NCBI RefSeq assembly: GCF_000718515.1
Contig: NZ_JNZS01000013.1
Location: forward strand, 130,101 to 194,100
DNA length: 64,000 nt
Reading direction: 5' to 3'
DNA from: Micromonospora parva
GTDB lineage: Bacteria; Actinomycetota; Actinomycetes; Mycobacteriales; Micromonosporaceae
The translations under genes and the position numbers were made by a program. How positions within the stretch are numbered: the first letter of the stretch is position 1; each line of letters begins with the position of its first letter. This document shows, in pieces, positions 32,547-40,328 of this stretch. Under the pieces are notes generated by a model. That model ran no database searches, was not told the DNA's origin, and worked only from the letters and a program-made list of their open reading frames with translations.

Positions 32547-33101
32547 GTGACCGTGACCACCGATGCCCCCGGGACGCTGCCCACCCCTGCCGACGAGGCC
32601 CGACTGTGGGCACTCATCGAGGCGGCCTGGGCCGAGTTGGGCGCCGAGCCCCTGGCGCTGCGGCAGGCCCTCATCCACCGCGACCCCGCCGATGACGACG
32701 ACGGCGACGGCGACGGGCCGGCCTACGCCATCGACGCCTGGCTGGACGCGTTCCTGGACCGTCTCGGGCACCTGACCGCCGAGCTGACCGGGCAGGAGCT
32801 GACCGATCTCGACCGGGTGGTGGAGCGCAAGCTGCACGACATCGACCGGGAGGACATCCACGAGGTGACCGACGGCTCCGACGACGGTTTCCTCTACGCG
32901 CGAGGGTTCATCGTCGCCCTGGGGCGGGCGTACTACGAGGCGGTCCGCGCCAACCCCGCGATGGCGCTGCCGGACGCCGACTGCGAAGGGATGTGCTACC
33001 TGTTCGCGCACCTGCACAACGATCGGTTCGGTTCGTGGCCGGAGACCGGCTCCGGGATCTCCCGGGAGTCGTTCGGCAACCGGGCCGGCTGGTCGGCCTG
33101 A
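32547..33101 (+). CDS. DUF4240-like protein
   Basis: A 184-residue cytoplasmic protein with the DUF4240 pattern DEARLWALIEAAWAE...RDPADDDDGDGDG (an acidic loop near residues 48-58), then VERKLHDIDREDIHEVTDGSDDGFLYARGFIVALGR and YYEAVRANPAMALPDADCEGMCYLF. The function is unknown. The GTG at 32547 follows TACGGT (32535-32540) by 6 nt, consistent with a leaderless mRNA. Confidence 0.7.
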   Translation: MTVTTDAPGTLPTPADEARLWALIEAAWAELGAEPLALRQALIHRDPADDDDGDGDGPAYAIDAWLDAFLDRLGHLTAELTGQELTDLDRVVERKLHDIDREDIHEVTDGSDDGFLYARGFIVALGRAYYEAVRANPAMALPDADCEGMCYLFAHLHNDRFGSWPETGSGISRESFGNRAGWSA

Positions 33102-33198
33102 GCGTCATCGTCGGAATAGGCCCCGGTCCGGCCACACCGGTGGGAGATCCGCCGGCACGAGACGGCAGGTGGCCCTGAGGCGCGGTTAGCATCCGTCC

Positions 33199-33810
33199 AT
33201 GACTACGGGGGTTTCAGCAACGACGGTCCGACCAGGGCGGCGCGTCGTCGTCGCGTCCAGCGTGCTGCTGGGGCTGAGTGGTCTCGCCCGGCTCGCGCAG
33301 GTGGCGGCCGAGGCCGTTCGGGAGAACACCTACCTGAGGGCACACGAGCAGGTGGGCACGCCGAGTGGCTTCGCTGCCCCGCCGATGGTGTTCCTCATTG
33401 GTGTCGGCCTGGTCGTGGCGTTGACCGCCCTTGTCGTGCTGGCGCTGGCGCTGGCCAATCTGGCCGGTCGGAACTGGACCCGGATCGTCACCTGGGTTGT
33501 CGGCGGCGTGACGGTGGCGGTGTCGGCCGGTTGGCTGTTCATCTTCACCGTTCCGGGCGGCGACGATATCCCGCAGAGTCCTGACGCGAGTCGGGTCGAG
33601 GAGGTCGCCGCTCAACTGATGCCCGGGTGGGCCGAGCCGCTCAGCACCGCGGCGGGGTTCGTGGCGTCGCCCGCACTCCTGATCGCCCTCGTCCTGCTGG
33701 CACTCCCACCCGCCAACGCCTTCTTCCGATGGCGTGGCGGGGTGCAGGATCCGCCGTATCCGGCCGGGTCCACCCGGCCTGACGGCGGGCGTGTTCCCCA
33801 GCAGCTCTAG
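33199..33810 (+). CDS. Membrane protein, four predicted segments
   Basis: A 203-residue integral membrane protein with helices at about residues 15-37, 62-88, 95-116 and 152-172, separated by short polar loops. The C-terminus is Pro/Gly-rich and cytosolic or external. The family is not recognised. It starts ATG at 33199, 6 nt after TAGCAT (33187-33192), again a leaderless layout. It is convergent with the PPOX gene, 13 bp away. Confidence 0.7.
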   Translation: MTTGVSATTVRPGRRVVVASSVLLGLSGLARLAQVAAEAVRENTYLRAHEQVGTPSGFAAPPMVFLIGVGLVVALTALVVLALALANLAGRNWTRIVTWVVGGVTVAVSAGWLFIFTVPGGDDIPQSPDASRVEEVAAQLMPGWAEPLSTAAGFVASPALLIALVLLALPPANAFFRWRGGVQDPPYPAGSTRPDGGRVPQQL

Positions 33811-33823
33811 GTCGGCGGCGGGA

Positions 33824-34441
33824 TCAGACGTAGATTTTCGTGGCGTACTCCGGGCCGTAGTGCCGCTCCAGGTCCTCCAGGGTCTCCGCCGGTGCCTCGA
33901 CCTCCTTGATCAGGCGGGCGCGGGACGGCAACACCTCGGGCTGCCAGGTCTCCGGCCGCCACAGCTCGGACCGCAGGAACGCCTTCGCGCAGTGGTAGAA
34001 GATCTGCTCGATCTCCACCACCACGGCGAGCACCGGCCGGTGCCCCTTGACCACCATGTCGTCGAACCAGGGCGCGTCGCTGACCAGGCGGGCCCGCCCG
34101 TTGATCCGCAGCGTGTCGGTCCGGCCGGGGATCAGGAAGAGCAACCCGACGTGCGGGTTGTCAAGGATGTTGCGGTAGCCGTCGGCCCGCCGGTTGCCGG
34201 GCCGCTCCGGCAGCGCGATGGTCGTGTCGTCCAGCACCAGGGCGAACCCGGCCGGGTCGCCCTTGGGTGAGACGTCGCAGGTGCCGTCCGCGCCGGCAGT
34301 GGCCATCAGACAGAACGGCGAGGCGCCCAGCCACTCGCGGTCCCGTTGGTGCAGGCGGGGGCGGTCCTTGCTGGCGGCCCGTGGGTGCGGCACGCCGAGC
34401 AGCTCGCGCAACTCCTCATGAGTGGTGATCTCCACCGTCAC
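33824..34441 (-). CDS. PPOX-class FMN-dependent flavoprotein (MSMEG_1061-like)
   Basis: A 205-residue split-barrel flavoprotein of the pyridoxamine-phosphate-oxidase superfamily. The core reads FCLMATAGADGTCDVSPKGDPAGF, then ALPERPGNRRADGYRNILDNPHVGLLFLIPG, then RINGRARLV and the RPVLAVVVEIEQIFYHCAKAF motif that contacts the cofactor. A reductase or oxidase role on an unknown small molecule is the family expectation. The GTG at 34441 has GGGAGG six bases upstream. The ORF is open much further upstream, but that overlaps the plus-strand DUF2231 and Hsp20 genes and is a shadow. Confidence 0.8.
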   Translation of the reverse strand: MTVEITTHEELRELLGVPHPRAASKDRPRLHQRDREWLGASPFCLMATAGADGTCDVSPKGDPAGFALVLDDTTIALPERPGNRRADGYRNILDNPHVGLLFLIPGRTDTLRINGRARLVSDAPWFDDMVVKGHRPVLAVVVEIEQIFYHCAKAFLRSELWRPETWQPEVLPSRARLIKEVEAPAETLEDLERHYGPEYATKIYV

Positions 34442-34595
34442 GTCGATCCTCCCTCGACCGTTGAGCCGGTGGCGGGTACCACCATTCGTCAGCCTAGGCC
34501 GCCGTGACCAGCGCGAGGTTTGCGCCGGACAGCGTTGGGTACGGCCCGCCGTACGAGAGCGTCGCGCAGTGCAGCCGATCAGTGGAGGCCGGGAG

Positions 34596-35099
34596 ATGGA
34601 GAGCCGACTCAAGGTGCTGGGCCACCCGGTCCACCCGATGCTGGTCATGTTTCCGGTCGCGCTGCTGGCCACGGCGGTGCTCTTCGATGTGGTGGACACC
34701 GTCGGTGGTCCCGACTTCCTCGGCGAGGTCGCGTACTGGAACATCACCGTCGGTCTGATCGGCGGCCTGCTCGCCGCGGCGGCCGGCTCGTTCGACCTGC
34801 TGGCGATCCCGACCGGCACCCGCGCCAAGCGGGTGGGTCTGCTGCACGCTGGCGCCAACGTCGCGGTGATCCTGCTCTTCGCGGCGATCTGGGTGGTCCG
34901 GCTCAACGCCGATTCCCGCGCCGCTGGCGGCGCGTTGCTCGTCGTCGAGGTGGTCGCGCTGGCGATCCTCGGCATCAGTGCGTGGCTCGGTGGTGAGCTG
35001 GTCGACCGGCTCGGTGTTGGCGTCGACAGCGACGCCGGCCTGGACGCGTCCAGCTCGCTGCGGCCGCCGGCGGCCACCCAGCGGATCGGAGAGGTGTGA
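34596..35099 (+). CDS. DUF2231 membrane protein
   Basis: A 167-residue protein with the DUF2231 N-terminus GHPVHPMLVMFPVALLATA and four membrane helices (about 16-36, 47-73, 83-105 and 110-130). The conserved HPxHP-type histidines suggest metal or heme contact, but the role is unknown. It ends in an Asp/Ala/Ser-rich tail. The ATG at 34596 is preceded by GGAGG 9 bases away. Its stop overlaps the Hsp20 start (TGATG), so the two are co-expressed. Confidence 0.85.
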   Translation: MESRLKVLGHPVHPMLVMFPVALLATAVLFDVVDTVGGPDFLGEVAYWNITVGLIGGLLAAAAGSFDLLAIPTGTRAKRVGLLHAGANVAVILLFAAIWVVRLNADSRAAGGALLVVEVVALAILGISAWLGGELVDRLGVGVDSDAGLDASSSLRPPAATQRIGEV

Positions 35100-35650
35100 T
35101 GAGTGAACAGCAGTTCGGCGGCTTCGGTCGGGGATGGCGGGGCGGACGGCAGCAGGGCTGGGACCCGATGGGGGAGCTGCAGTCGCTGCGCGCCGAGTTG
35201 AGCCGCCTGGTCGGTGGTCGCGCCGGGGCGTCCGACGTCGAGTTGACCGAGACCTCGGACGGCTGGGAGGTCGTCGTCCGGCTGCCCGGGGTGGCGCCGG
35301 AGGAGGTGGCGGTCGAGTTGGACGACCGCGAGTTGTGCGTACGGGCCCGCTCGGAGGCGGAGGTCAACGCCGACCAGGGCATCCCGGGCGGCTTTGAGAC
35401 GCGCGGCTTCGAGTACCGGGTCAACCTGCCGGCGCGGGTCGACCCGGATGCCATCGACGCGGTGATGGACCACGGTCTGCTGCGGGTCCGGCTGCCTCGG
35501 GCGACCCGGCCCGCGCCGCGCACCATCACCGTCGGTCGCACCGGGCCGCGATCCGGCGACCTCCTGCCGGGTACGCCGATGCCGGCCGACCCCGCCGCGG
35601 ACCGGGAGCTGCACCGCCCGGACACCGCTGACGAGATCGACCGGCCGTAG
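35099..35650 (+). CDS. Hsp20/alpha-crystallin small heat-shock protein
   Basis: A 183-residue protein with an N-terminal Gly/Arg-rich arm (FGRGWRGGRQQG), an ACD domain from about residue 40 to 125 (ETSDGWEVVVRLPGVAPEEVAVELDD, FEYRVNLPARVDPDAI, MDHGLLRVRLPR) and a disordered C-terminal tail. It acts as a chaperone holding unfolded proteins. It is coupled to the DUF2231 gene upstream. Confidence 0.9.
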   Translation: MSEQQFGGFGRGWRGGRQQGWDPMGELQSLRAELSRLVGGRAGASDVELTETSDGWEVVVRLPGVAPEEVAVELDDRELCVRARSEAEVNADQGIPGGFETRGFEYRVNLPARVDPDAIDAVMDHGLLRVRLPRATRPAPRTITVGRTGPRSGDLLPGTPMPADPAADRELHRPDTADEIDRP

Positions 35651-35658
35651 CGGGCCTC

Positions 35659-36765
35659 GTGGTCAGCCCTCCCGTGCTCGGCCCGACCGCCGAGCGCCTT
35701 CCCGACGTGCGGCGGATCGCCGTGCTGCGCGCCAACGCGCTCGGCGACTTCATCTTTGCCCTGCCGGCGCTGGACGCGTTGCGCGCCGCGTACCCCTCGG
35801 CGGAGATCGTGTTGCTCGGCGCGCCGTGGCACGCGAAGCTCTGGCGCGACCGGCCCGGCCCGGTGGACCGGGTGCTGGTGGTGCCGGCGGCGCCCGGCAT
35901 CCGTACGGCGGAGCCGGGCGAGCCGGAGTCGTCGATGGACGACTTCCTGGCCGCTGCCGCCGGTGCGGAGTTCGATCTGGCGGTGCAGATCCACGGCGGG
36001 GGCGCCAACTCCAACCCGCTGATCAGTCGGCTCGGTGCCCGGTTGACCGTCGGCCTGCGCACCGAGGACGCGCCGTCGCTGGACCGGTGGCTCCGCTACG
36101 TCTACTACCAGCACGAGGTGATCCGCTACCTGGAGGTGGTGGCGCTGGCGGGAGCGCCGGCCACGACTGTCACGCCGAGGCTCGTGGTGACCGACGCCGA
36201 CCGGGCCGAGGCCGCCCGGGTGCTGGGCCCGGCCGATCGTCAGCGGGTGGCGCTGCATCCGGGTGCCACCGACACCCGCCGCCGCTGGCCCGCCGAGCGC
36301 TTCGCCGAGGTGGCCCGTGCGCTGCACGCGGACGGCTACGAGGTGCTGGTCACCGGCACCCCGTCCGAGCAGGAGGTGGTGGACCGGGTCGTCGCCGCGG
36401 CGCAGGTGCCGGTGCGCCCGCAGGTGGGCACGCTCAGCCTCGGTGGGCTGGTGGGTTGTTACGCCGACTGCGCGGTGGTCGTCTCGAACGACACCGGCCC
36501 GCTGCACCTGGCCGCCGCGGTGGGCGCTCCCACGGTGGGGATCTTCTGGGTCGGCAACCTGATCAACGGGGCGAGCCCGCTGCGGGGCCGGCACCGGCCG
36601 ATCAGCTCGTGGACTGTGCACTGCCCGGTCTGCGGGGTCGACTGCACACCGGGCATCTACCCGCACCGGCCGGGCGACGGTGAGTGCCCGCACCGGGACT
36701 CGTTCGTGACCGACGTCCCGGTGATCGAGGTGCTGGAGGCCGCCCGGGAGGTGCTCGGCCGGTAG
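35659..36765 (+). CDS. Glycosyltransferase family 9, heptosyltransferase-like
   Basis: A 368-residue GT-B enzyme. The N-terminal half begins IAVLRANALGDFIFALPALDALRAAYP (GD-F-A-P motif of heptosyltransferases). The C-terminal half has VALHPGATDTRRRWPAERFAEVARAL and SNDTGPLHLAAAVGAPTVGIF, the ADP-heptose-binding D-T-G-P-H signature. A Cys-rich segment (HCPVCGVDCTPG) is unusual and may bind zinc. The acceptor is unknown in an organism without LPS. It is followed by GT2 and HldE-like genes on the opposite strand. The GTG start at 35659 has no clear ribosome site. Confidence 0.85.
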   Translation: MVSPPVLGPTAERLPDVRRIAVLRANALGDFIFALPALDALRAAYPSAEIVLLGAPWHAKLWRDRPGPVDRVLVVPAAPGIRTAEPGEPESSMDDFLAAAAGAEFDLAVQIHGGGANSNPLISRLGARLTVGLRTEDAPSLDRWLRYVYYQHEVIRYLEVVALAGAPATTVTPRLVVTDADRAEAARVLGPADRQRVALHPGATDTRRRWPAERFAEVARALHADGYEVLVTGTPSEQEVVDRVVAAAQVPVRPQVGTLSLGGLVGCYADCAVVVSNDTGPLHLAAAVGAPTVGIFWVGNLINGASPLRGRHRPISSWTVHCPVCGVDCTPGIYPHRPGDGECPHRDSFVTDVPVIEVLEAAREVLGR

Positions 36766-36766
36766 G

Positions 36767-37645
36767 TCACGCCAACTGCGGGGTGTCCTCGTCGGCGAGG
36801 ACGACCTCCCACGCCTCCACGTCCCGGTCGGTGACGGTGGTGGGGGACTCCAGGTGGTACGCGCCGCTGGGCAGGATGCCCGCGCCGCCGTAGCGGGACA
36901 TCACGGCGAGCTGCGCGGCCACGTCCTCGCCCTGGTGCTTCTCCTGCACCCGACGCCAGAAGTCGAAGCCGCCGGCGTCGACGAGCTTGGCCCGGTCGTA
37001 GAGCACGCACCCGCCGATCCAGGAGACCTTGTAGGCCCGCCACGCCCCCGGCGGCAGCGCCAACTGCTCGGTGATGTGCAGCAGGTTCGCGGCGGAGTGG
37101 ATCCGGGCCCGGTTCCACTGCGGGGTGTCGGGTCGGATCCGCTCCGGTGTGGGCGGGCCGGCCCACTCCTCGTAGAGGCCGTGCGTCTCCGGCCGCACGT
37201 CATCGGTGTACGACAGGCCGTGCACACCGTTGCCGACGAACCCGCAGCCCAGCTCGCCGATCGCGGTGACCAGTCGGTGCAGCGCACCCGGTGCCAACCA
37301 GATGTCGTCGTCGAGGTTGAGGACGTACCGGGCGGCCGAGGCGGCGAGCAGGTACGCCCGGTGTTCGGCCAACCCCCGCCGTGGCAGCCGGCGGGTCAGC
37401 AGCACCGGGTGACCCCGGTGGCGCAGCGCCCGGACCATGGTGGCCGCGGCGGGGTGCGCGTACGCCGGGTCCCCGTCGGACTGATCGCTGACGACCACGC
37501 CGAAGCCGGGCAGCCCGTCCTGGGCGGCGAGCCCGCTCAGCGTGACGGCCAGCTCGGTGGGCCGGTTCCGGGTCGGAATCAGCACGTCGAGCAGCCGGTC
37601 CGCCCGGAAGGCCGCCGGGGTGCCGAGGTCGAGAGGGCGGTTCAC
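36767..37645 (-). CDS. Glycosyltransferase family 2
   Basis: A 292-residue GT-A glycosyltransferase. The start LDVLIPTRNRPTELAVTLSGL is the nucleotide-sugar site, RYVLNLDDDIWLAPGAL the DxD metal motif, and GGFDFWRRVQEKHQGEDVAAQL the ED acceptor loop. No membrane segments are present. The gene begins at GTG 37645, overlapping the end of the HldE-like gene by four bases, so the two are co-translated. It is likely to use the sugar made by that pathway. Confidence 0.85.
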   Translation of the reverse strand: MNRPLDLGTPAAFRADRLLDVLIPTRNRPTELAVTLSGLAAQDGLPGFGVVVSDQSDGDPAYAHPAAATMVRALRHRGHPVLLTRRLPRRGLAEHRAYLLAASAARYVLNLDDDIWLAPGALHRLVTAIGELGCGFVGNGVHGLSYTDDVRPETHGLYEEWAGPPTPERIRPDTPQWNRARIHSAANLLHITEQLALPPGAWRAYKVSWIGGCVLYDRAKLVDAGGFDFWRRVQEKHQGEDVAAQLAVMSRYGGAGILPSGAYHLESPTTVTDRDVEAWEVVLADEDTPQLA

Positions 37646-39543
37646 GACGCCTGGGTGTGGGTGCGCAGCGATGGGTCCGGCTCCCGGTCGTCGACGTGCG
37701 GCGACAGGTCCTGGCTGTGCGACCGGATCCGCTCGATGATCGCGGAGGTGGACCGGTCCGGCACGTACCCGAGGGTGCGCACCTGGCCGCCCAGCCGGCG
37801 CACCAACGGTGCCTCCGGCACCAGCTCCGGCGGATAGTCGCCGCCCTTGACGTACACGTCCGGTCGGACCGCCTCGATCAGTGCGGCTGGTGAGTCCTCC
37901 TCGAAGACCACCACGTGGTCCACGCAGGCGAGCGCGGCGAGGAGGGCACCCCGGTCCTCGACCGGGTTGACCGGCCGGTCCGGGCCCTTCAGCCGTCGTA
38001 CGCTGCCGTCGGAGTTGACCGCCACGATGAGCAGGTCACCCAACGCGCGGGCCTGCTCCAGGTAGCGCACGTGCCCGCGGTGCAGCACGTCGAAGCAGCC
38101 GTTGGTGAAGACGATCGACCGTCCCGCCTCGCGGTGTTCGGCGACGATCGTGTCCAACTCGTCCCCACCGACCAACGCGGGGTGGCCCGTGGTGTCGGTC
38201 GGCTGGTCGAGCGCGGCGAGCAGGTCGTCGCGTCGGCACACGCAGGTGCCCGTGTCCGAGACGGTGATGGTGGCCGCCAGCTGGGCGAGTTGGGCGGCGG
38301 TGGGCAGCGGCGCGTCGGCGGCCAGGGCCAACGTCATCGCCGCCAGGTACGCGTCGCCGGCACCCACGGCGTGACTGGCCGGCACCGGGGTGCTGTGGCT
38401 GCGTCGTGGCTCCCCGTCGGCGCCGCCGACCACCGCGCCCTCGGTGTCCAGGGTCACCGCGACCACGTCGGCGCCGGTGTGCGCCCGCAGTTCGGCCAGC
38501 CGCGATTCGGCCAGGACAGCCCGGTCGACGCCCTCACCGGCCCGGGTGTTCACTGTGACGCCGGTGCCGGTGACGCTGAGCCCGTCGCCGGTGAGGGCCA
38601 CCCGTCCCTCGCCCGGGGTGGGTTCACCGATCGGCCCCGGGTGCCCGGCCCGCGCCGGCTCGGCCGTGGCGTCGTCGGCGCGTACCGCGCCCGGGGCAGC
38701 GCCCGCTGTCATCTCGGACGGCCCGTCGGCCAGGCCGTTGTCCGGGTGCTCCAGGTGCAGTTCGGTCCCGCCGGCCGGTCGGGTGGTACCGCCCGCACGG
38801 GCCAACAGTCGGGTCGCCTCGGCGAAGCTGGGGGTGACCACTGTCGGCGCGAGGCCCCGCCAGTCGGCCAGGTCGTGGGCGTCCAGCGCGACGGTGGCGT
38901 ACCGCTCGCGGTTGTCGACCAGCCACGCGCGGACCGGCGCGGGCAGCGCGCCCAGGCCGTAGTCGCAGACCACCAGGGTCGGGGCTTCCCCACCGGCGGC
39001 GGCGCGCAACTCCTCGGTGGCACAACTCAGGGCGGTGAGCAGTCGGGCCACCCCGTCGTGGTCCAGAGCGTCCTCCGGGTCGCCGGAGTCCTCGCGCAGG
39101 AGGATCTGGTTGCCGGCCAGCATCCGCCGCTTCACCGGGGTGGGCCGCCCGGGCTGGTTGACAGTGCGGTCCCAGACGCCGGCCCGGTCCAGGCAGTCGT
39201 GCAGTTCGTCCCCGGCGACGTCGGCACCGACCGGTGCCACCAGCACCGCCCGGCCACCGAGGGCGGCGACGTTGACGGCGGTGTTCGCGGCCCCACCGGC
39301 GGCGGAGATCCGCCGCCGCAGGGTGAGGACGGGGGCGGGCGCCTCCCGGCAGAGCCGGTCGGAGTCGGCGAACCGCCATTCGTCCAACATGGCGTCACCG
39401 ACGATCAGGACTGGGCGTTCGAGCCAGCTCTCCACGACGGTGGCGAGCCGGCGCTGTTCCGCTGCTGCTCCTGCCATGCCCGTCCGGGTCCCCAGCGGCC
39501 TGGCCGACAAACCTGGCTGACGGCCGGTCCCGCCGCTGGTCAT
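37642..39543 (-). CDS. HldE-like bifunctional heptose kinase/adenylyltransferase
   Basis: A 633-residue fusion. Residues about 25-440 are a PfkB-family kinase (VLIVGDAMLDEWRF, AAGGAANTAVNVAALGG, and the catalytic ASHAVGAGDAY). Residues about 479-600 are a nucleotidyltransferase (FTNGCFDVLHRGHVRYLEQA with the HxGH motif, and GYVPDRSTSAII). In Gram-negatives HldE makes ADP-heptose from heptose 7-phosphate. Here a Gly/Pro/Ala-rich insert of roughly 100 residues interrupts the kinase domain between TRLLARAGG and ADVVAVTLDTEGA. The ATG at 39543 has AAGGTGGC upstream, and ATG 39477 is an alternative. Confidence 0.88.
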   Translation of the reverse strand: MTSGGTGRQPGLSARPLGTRTGMAGAAAEQRRLATVVESWLERPVLIVGDAMLDEWRFADSDRLCREAPAPVLTLRRRISAAGGAANTAVNVAALGGRAVLVAPVGADVAGDELHDCLDRAGVWDRTVNQPGRPTPVKRRMLAGNQILLREDSGDPEDALDHDGVARLLTALSCATEELRAAAGGEAPTLVVCDYGLGALPAPVRAWLVDNRERYATVALDAHDLADWRGLAPTVVTPSFAEATRLLARAGGTTRPAGGTELHLEHPDNGLADGPSEMTAGAAPGAVRADDATAEPARAGHPGPIGEPTPGEGRVALTGDGLSVTGTGVTVNTRAGEGVDRAVLAESRLAELRAHTGADVVAVTLDTEGAVVGGADGEPRRSHSTPVPASHAVGAGDAYLAAMTLALAADAPLPTAAQLAQLAATITVSDTGTCVCRRDDLLAALDQPTDTTGHPALVGGDELDTIVAEHREAGRSIVFTNGCFDVLHRGHVRYLEQARALGDLLIVAVNSDGSVRRLKGPDRPVNPVEDRGALLAALACVDHVVVFEEDSPAALIEAVRPDVYVKGGDYPPELVPEAPLVRRLGGQVRTLGYVPDRSTSAIIERIRSHSQDLSPHVDDREPDPSLRTHTQAS

Positions 39544-39656
39544 GCCACCTTCGGTGGCGCCTGGCCGGTCCGCACCGGTCCCTACCTGTCCGACCTGTTT
39601 CGGGTGTTCGGCGGCGGGAAGGGAACTGGGGTACCCCCAGAGAGGAGATGTACGAG

Positions 39657-40199
39657 ATGGCAGCGACATTGCAGGGCAAGCGGATCGCCTTCCTGGCCGC
39701 CGACGGCGTCGAGGAGGTCGAGTACGTCCAGCCACGCGAGGCGGTGGAGAACGCCGGCGCGACGGCGGAGCTGGTCTCGCTCAAGCCCGGTTCCATCCAG
39801 TCCTTCAACCACCTGGACCAGTCCAAGACCTACGACGTGGACGTGACAGTCGACAAGGCCGACGCCGCCGGGTACGACGCGCTGGTGCTGCCCGGCGGGG
39901 TGGCGAACCCGGACTTCCTGCGCGGCGACCCGGACGCGGTGCGGTTCGTGAAGGCGTTCTTCGACGCGGGCAAGCCGGTCGGGGTGATCTGTCACGGCCC
40001 GTGGACGCTGATCGAGGCGGACGTGGTGCGCGGTCGGCGGATCACGTCCTGGCCCACCCTGCGTACCGACCTGACCAACGCCGGAGCCACCTGGGTGGAC
40101 GAGGAGTGCGTCACCGACGGCAACCTCACCAGCAGCCGCAAACCCGACGACCTCCCCGCCTTCTGCGCGGAGATCACCAAATCCTTCACCAGCCCCTGA
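39657..40199 (+). CDS. DJ-1/PfpI-family protein (type 1 glutamine amidotransferase-like)
   Basis: A 180-residue protein with the PfpI motif GVEEVEYVQPREAVE and a nucleophile elbow VICHGPWTLIEA (Cys-His-Gly) typical of the family, with PGGVANPDFLR. Chaperone, deglycase or protease roles are debated for the family. The ATG at 39657 is chosen because GAGGAG lies 8 bases upstream, whereas the ATG at 39648 directly abuts that site. It is divergent from the HldE-like gene. Confidence 0.85.
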   Translation: MAATLQGKRIAFLAADGVEEVEYVQPREAVENAGATAELVSLKPGSIQSFNHLDQSKTYDVDVTVDKADAAGYDALVLPGGVANPDFLRGDPDAVRFVKAFFDAGKPVGVICHGPWTLIEADVVRGRRITSWPTLRTDLTNAGATWVDEECVTDGNLTSSRKPDDLPAFCAEITKSFTSP

Positions 40200-40212
40200 C
40201 CCCGACCTCCCC

Positions 40213-40274
40213 GGTTGATCATGAAGTTATTGCCGCCTTGCGCGGGTCTCGTGGCAATAACTTCATGATCAACC
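40213..40274. repeat. Perfect 22-bp-arm palindrome
   Basis: The arms 40213-40234 and 40253-40274 are perfect inverted copies (one begins GGTTGATCATGAAGTTATTG) with an 18-nt loop. It lies 13 bp after the PfpI stop and 54 bp before the MFS gene, in co-directional genes, so terminator activity for pfpI is plausible. The TTGATCA arm start links it to the element at 22601. Confidence 0.8.
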
Positions 40275-40328
40275 CTGCTGGGGTGGGGGTTCGGCGCATG
40301 TTCTGCGGGTGACGGGATAGAAGGGCAC

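Noticed and set aside
34442..35614. Long N-terminal extension of the PPOX gene to 35614
   Set aside because: It overlaps the DUF2231 and Hsp20 genes on the other strand and lacks a ribosome site; GTG 34441 with GGGAGG is supported.
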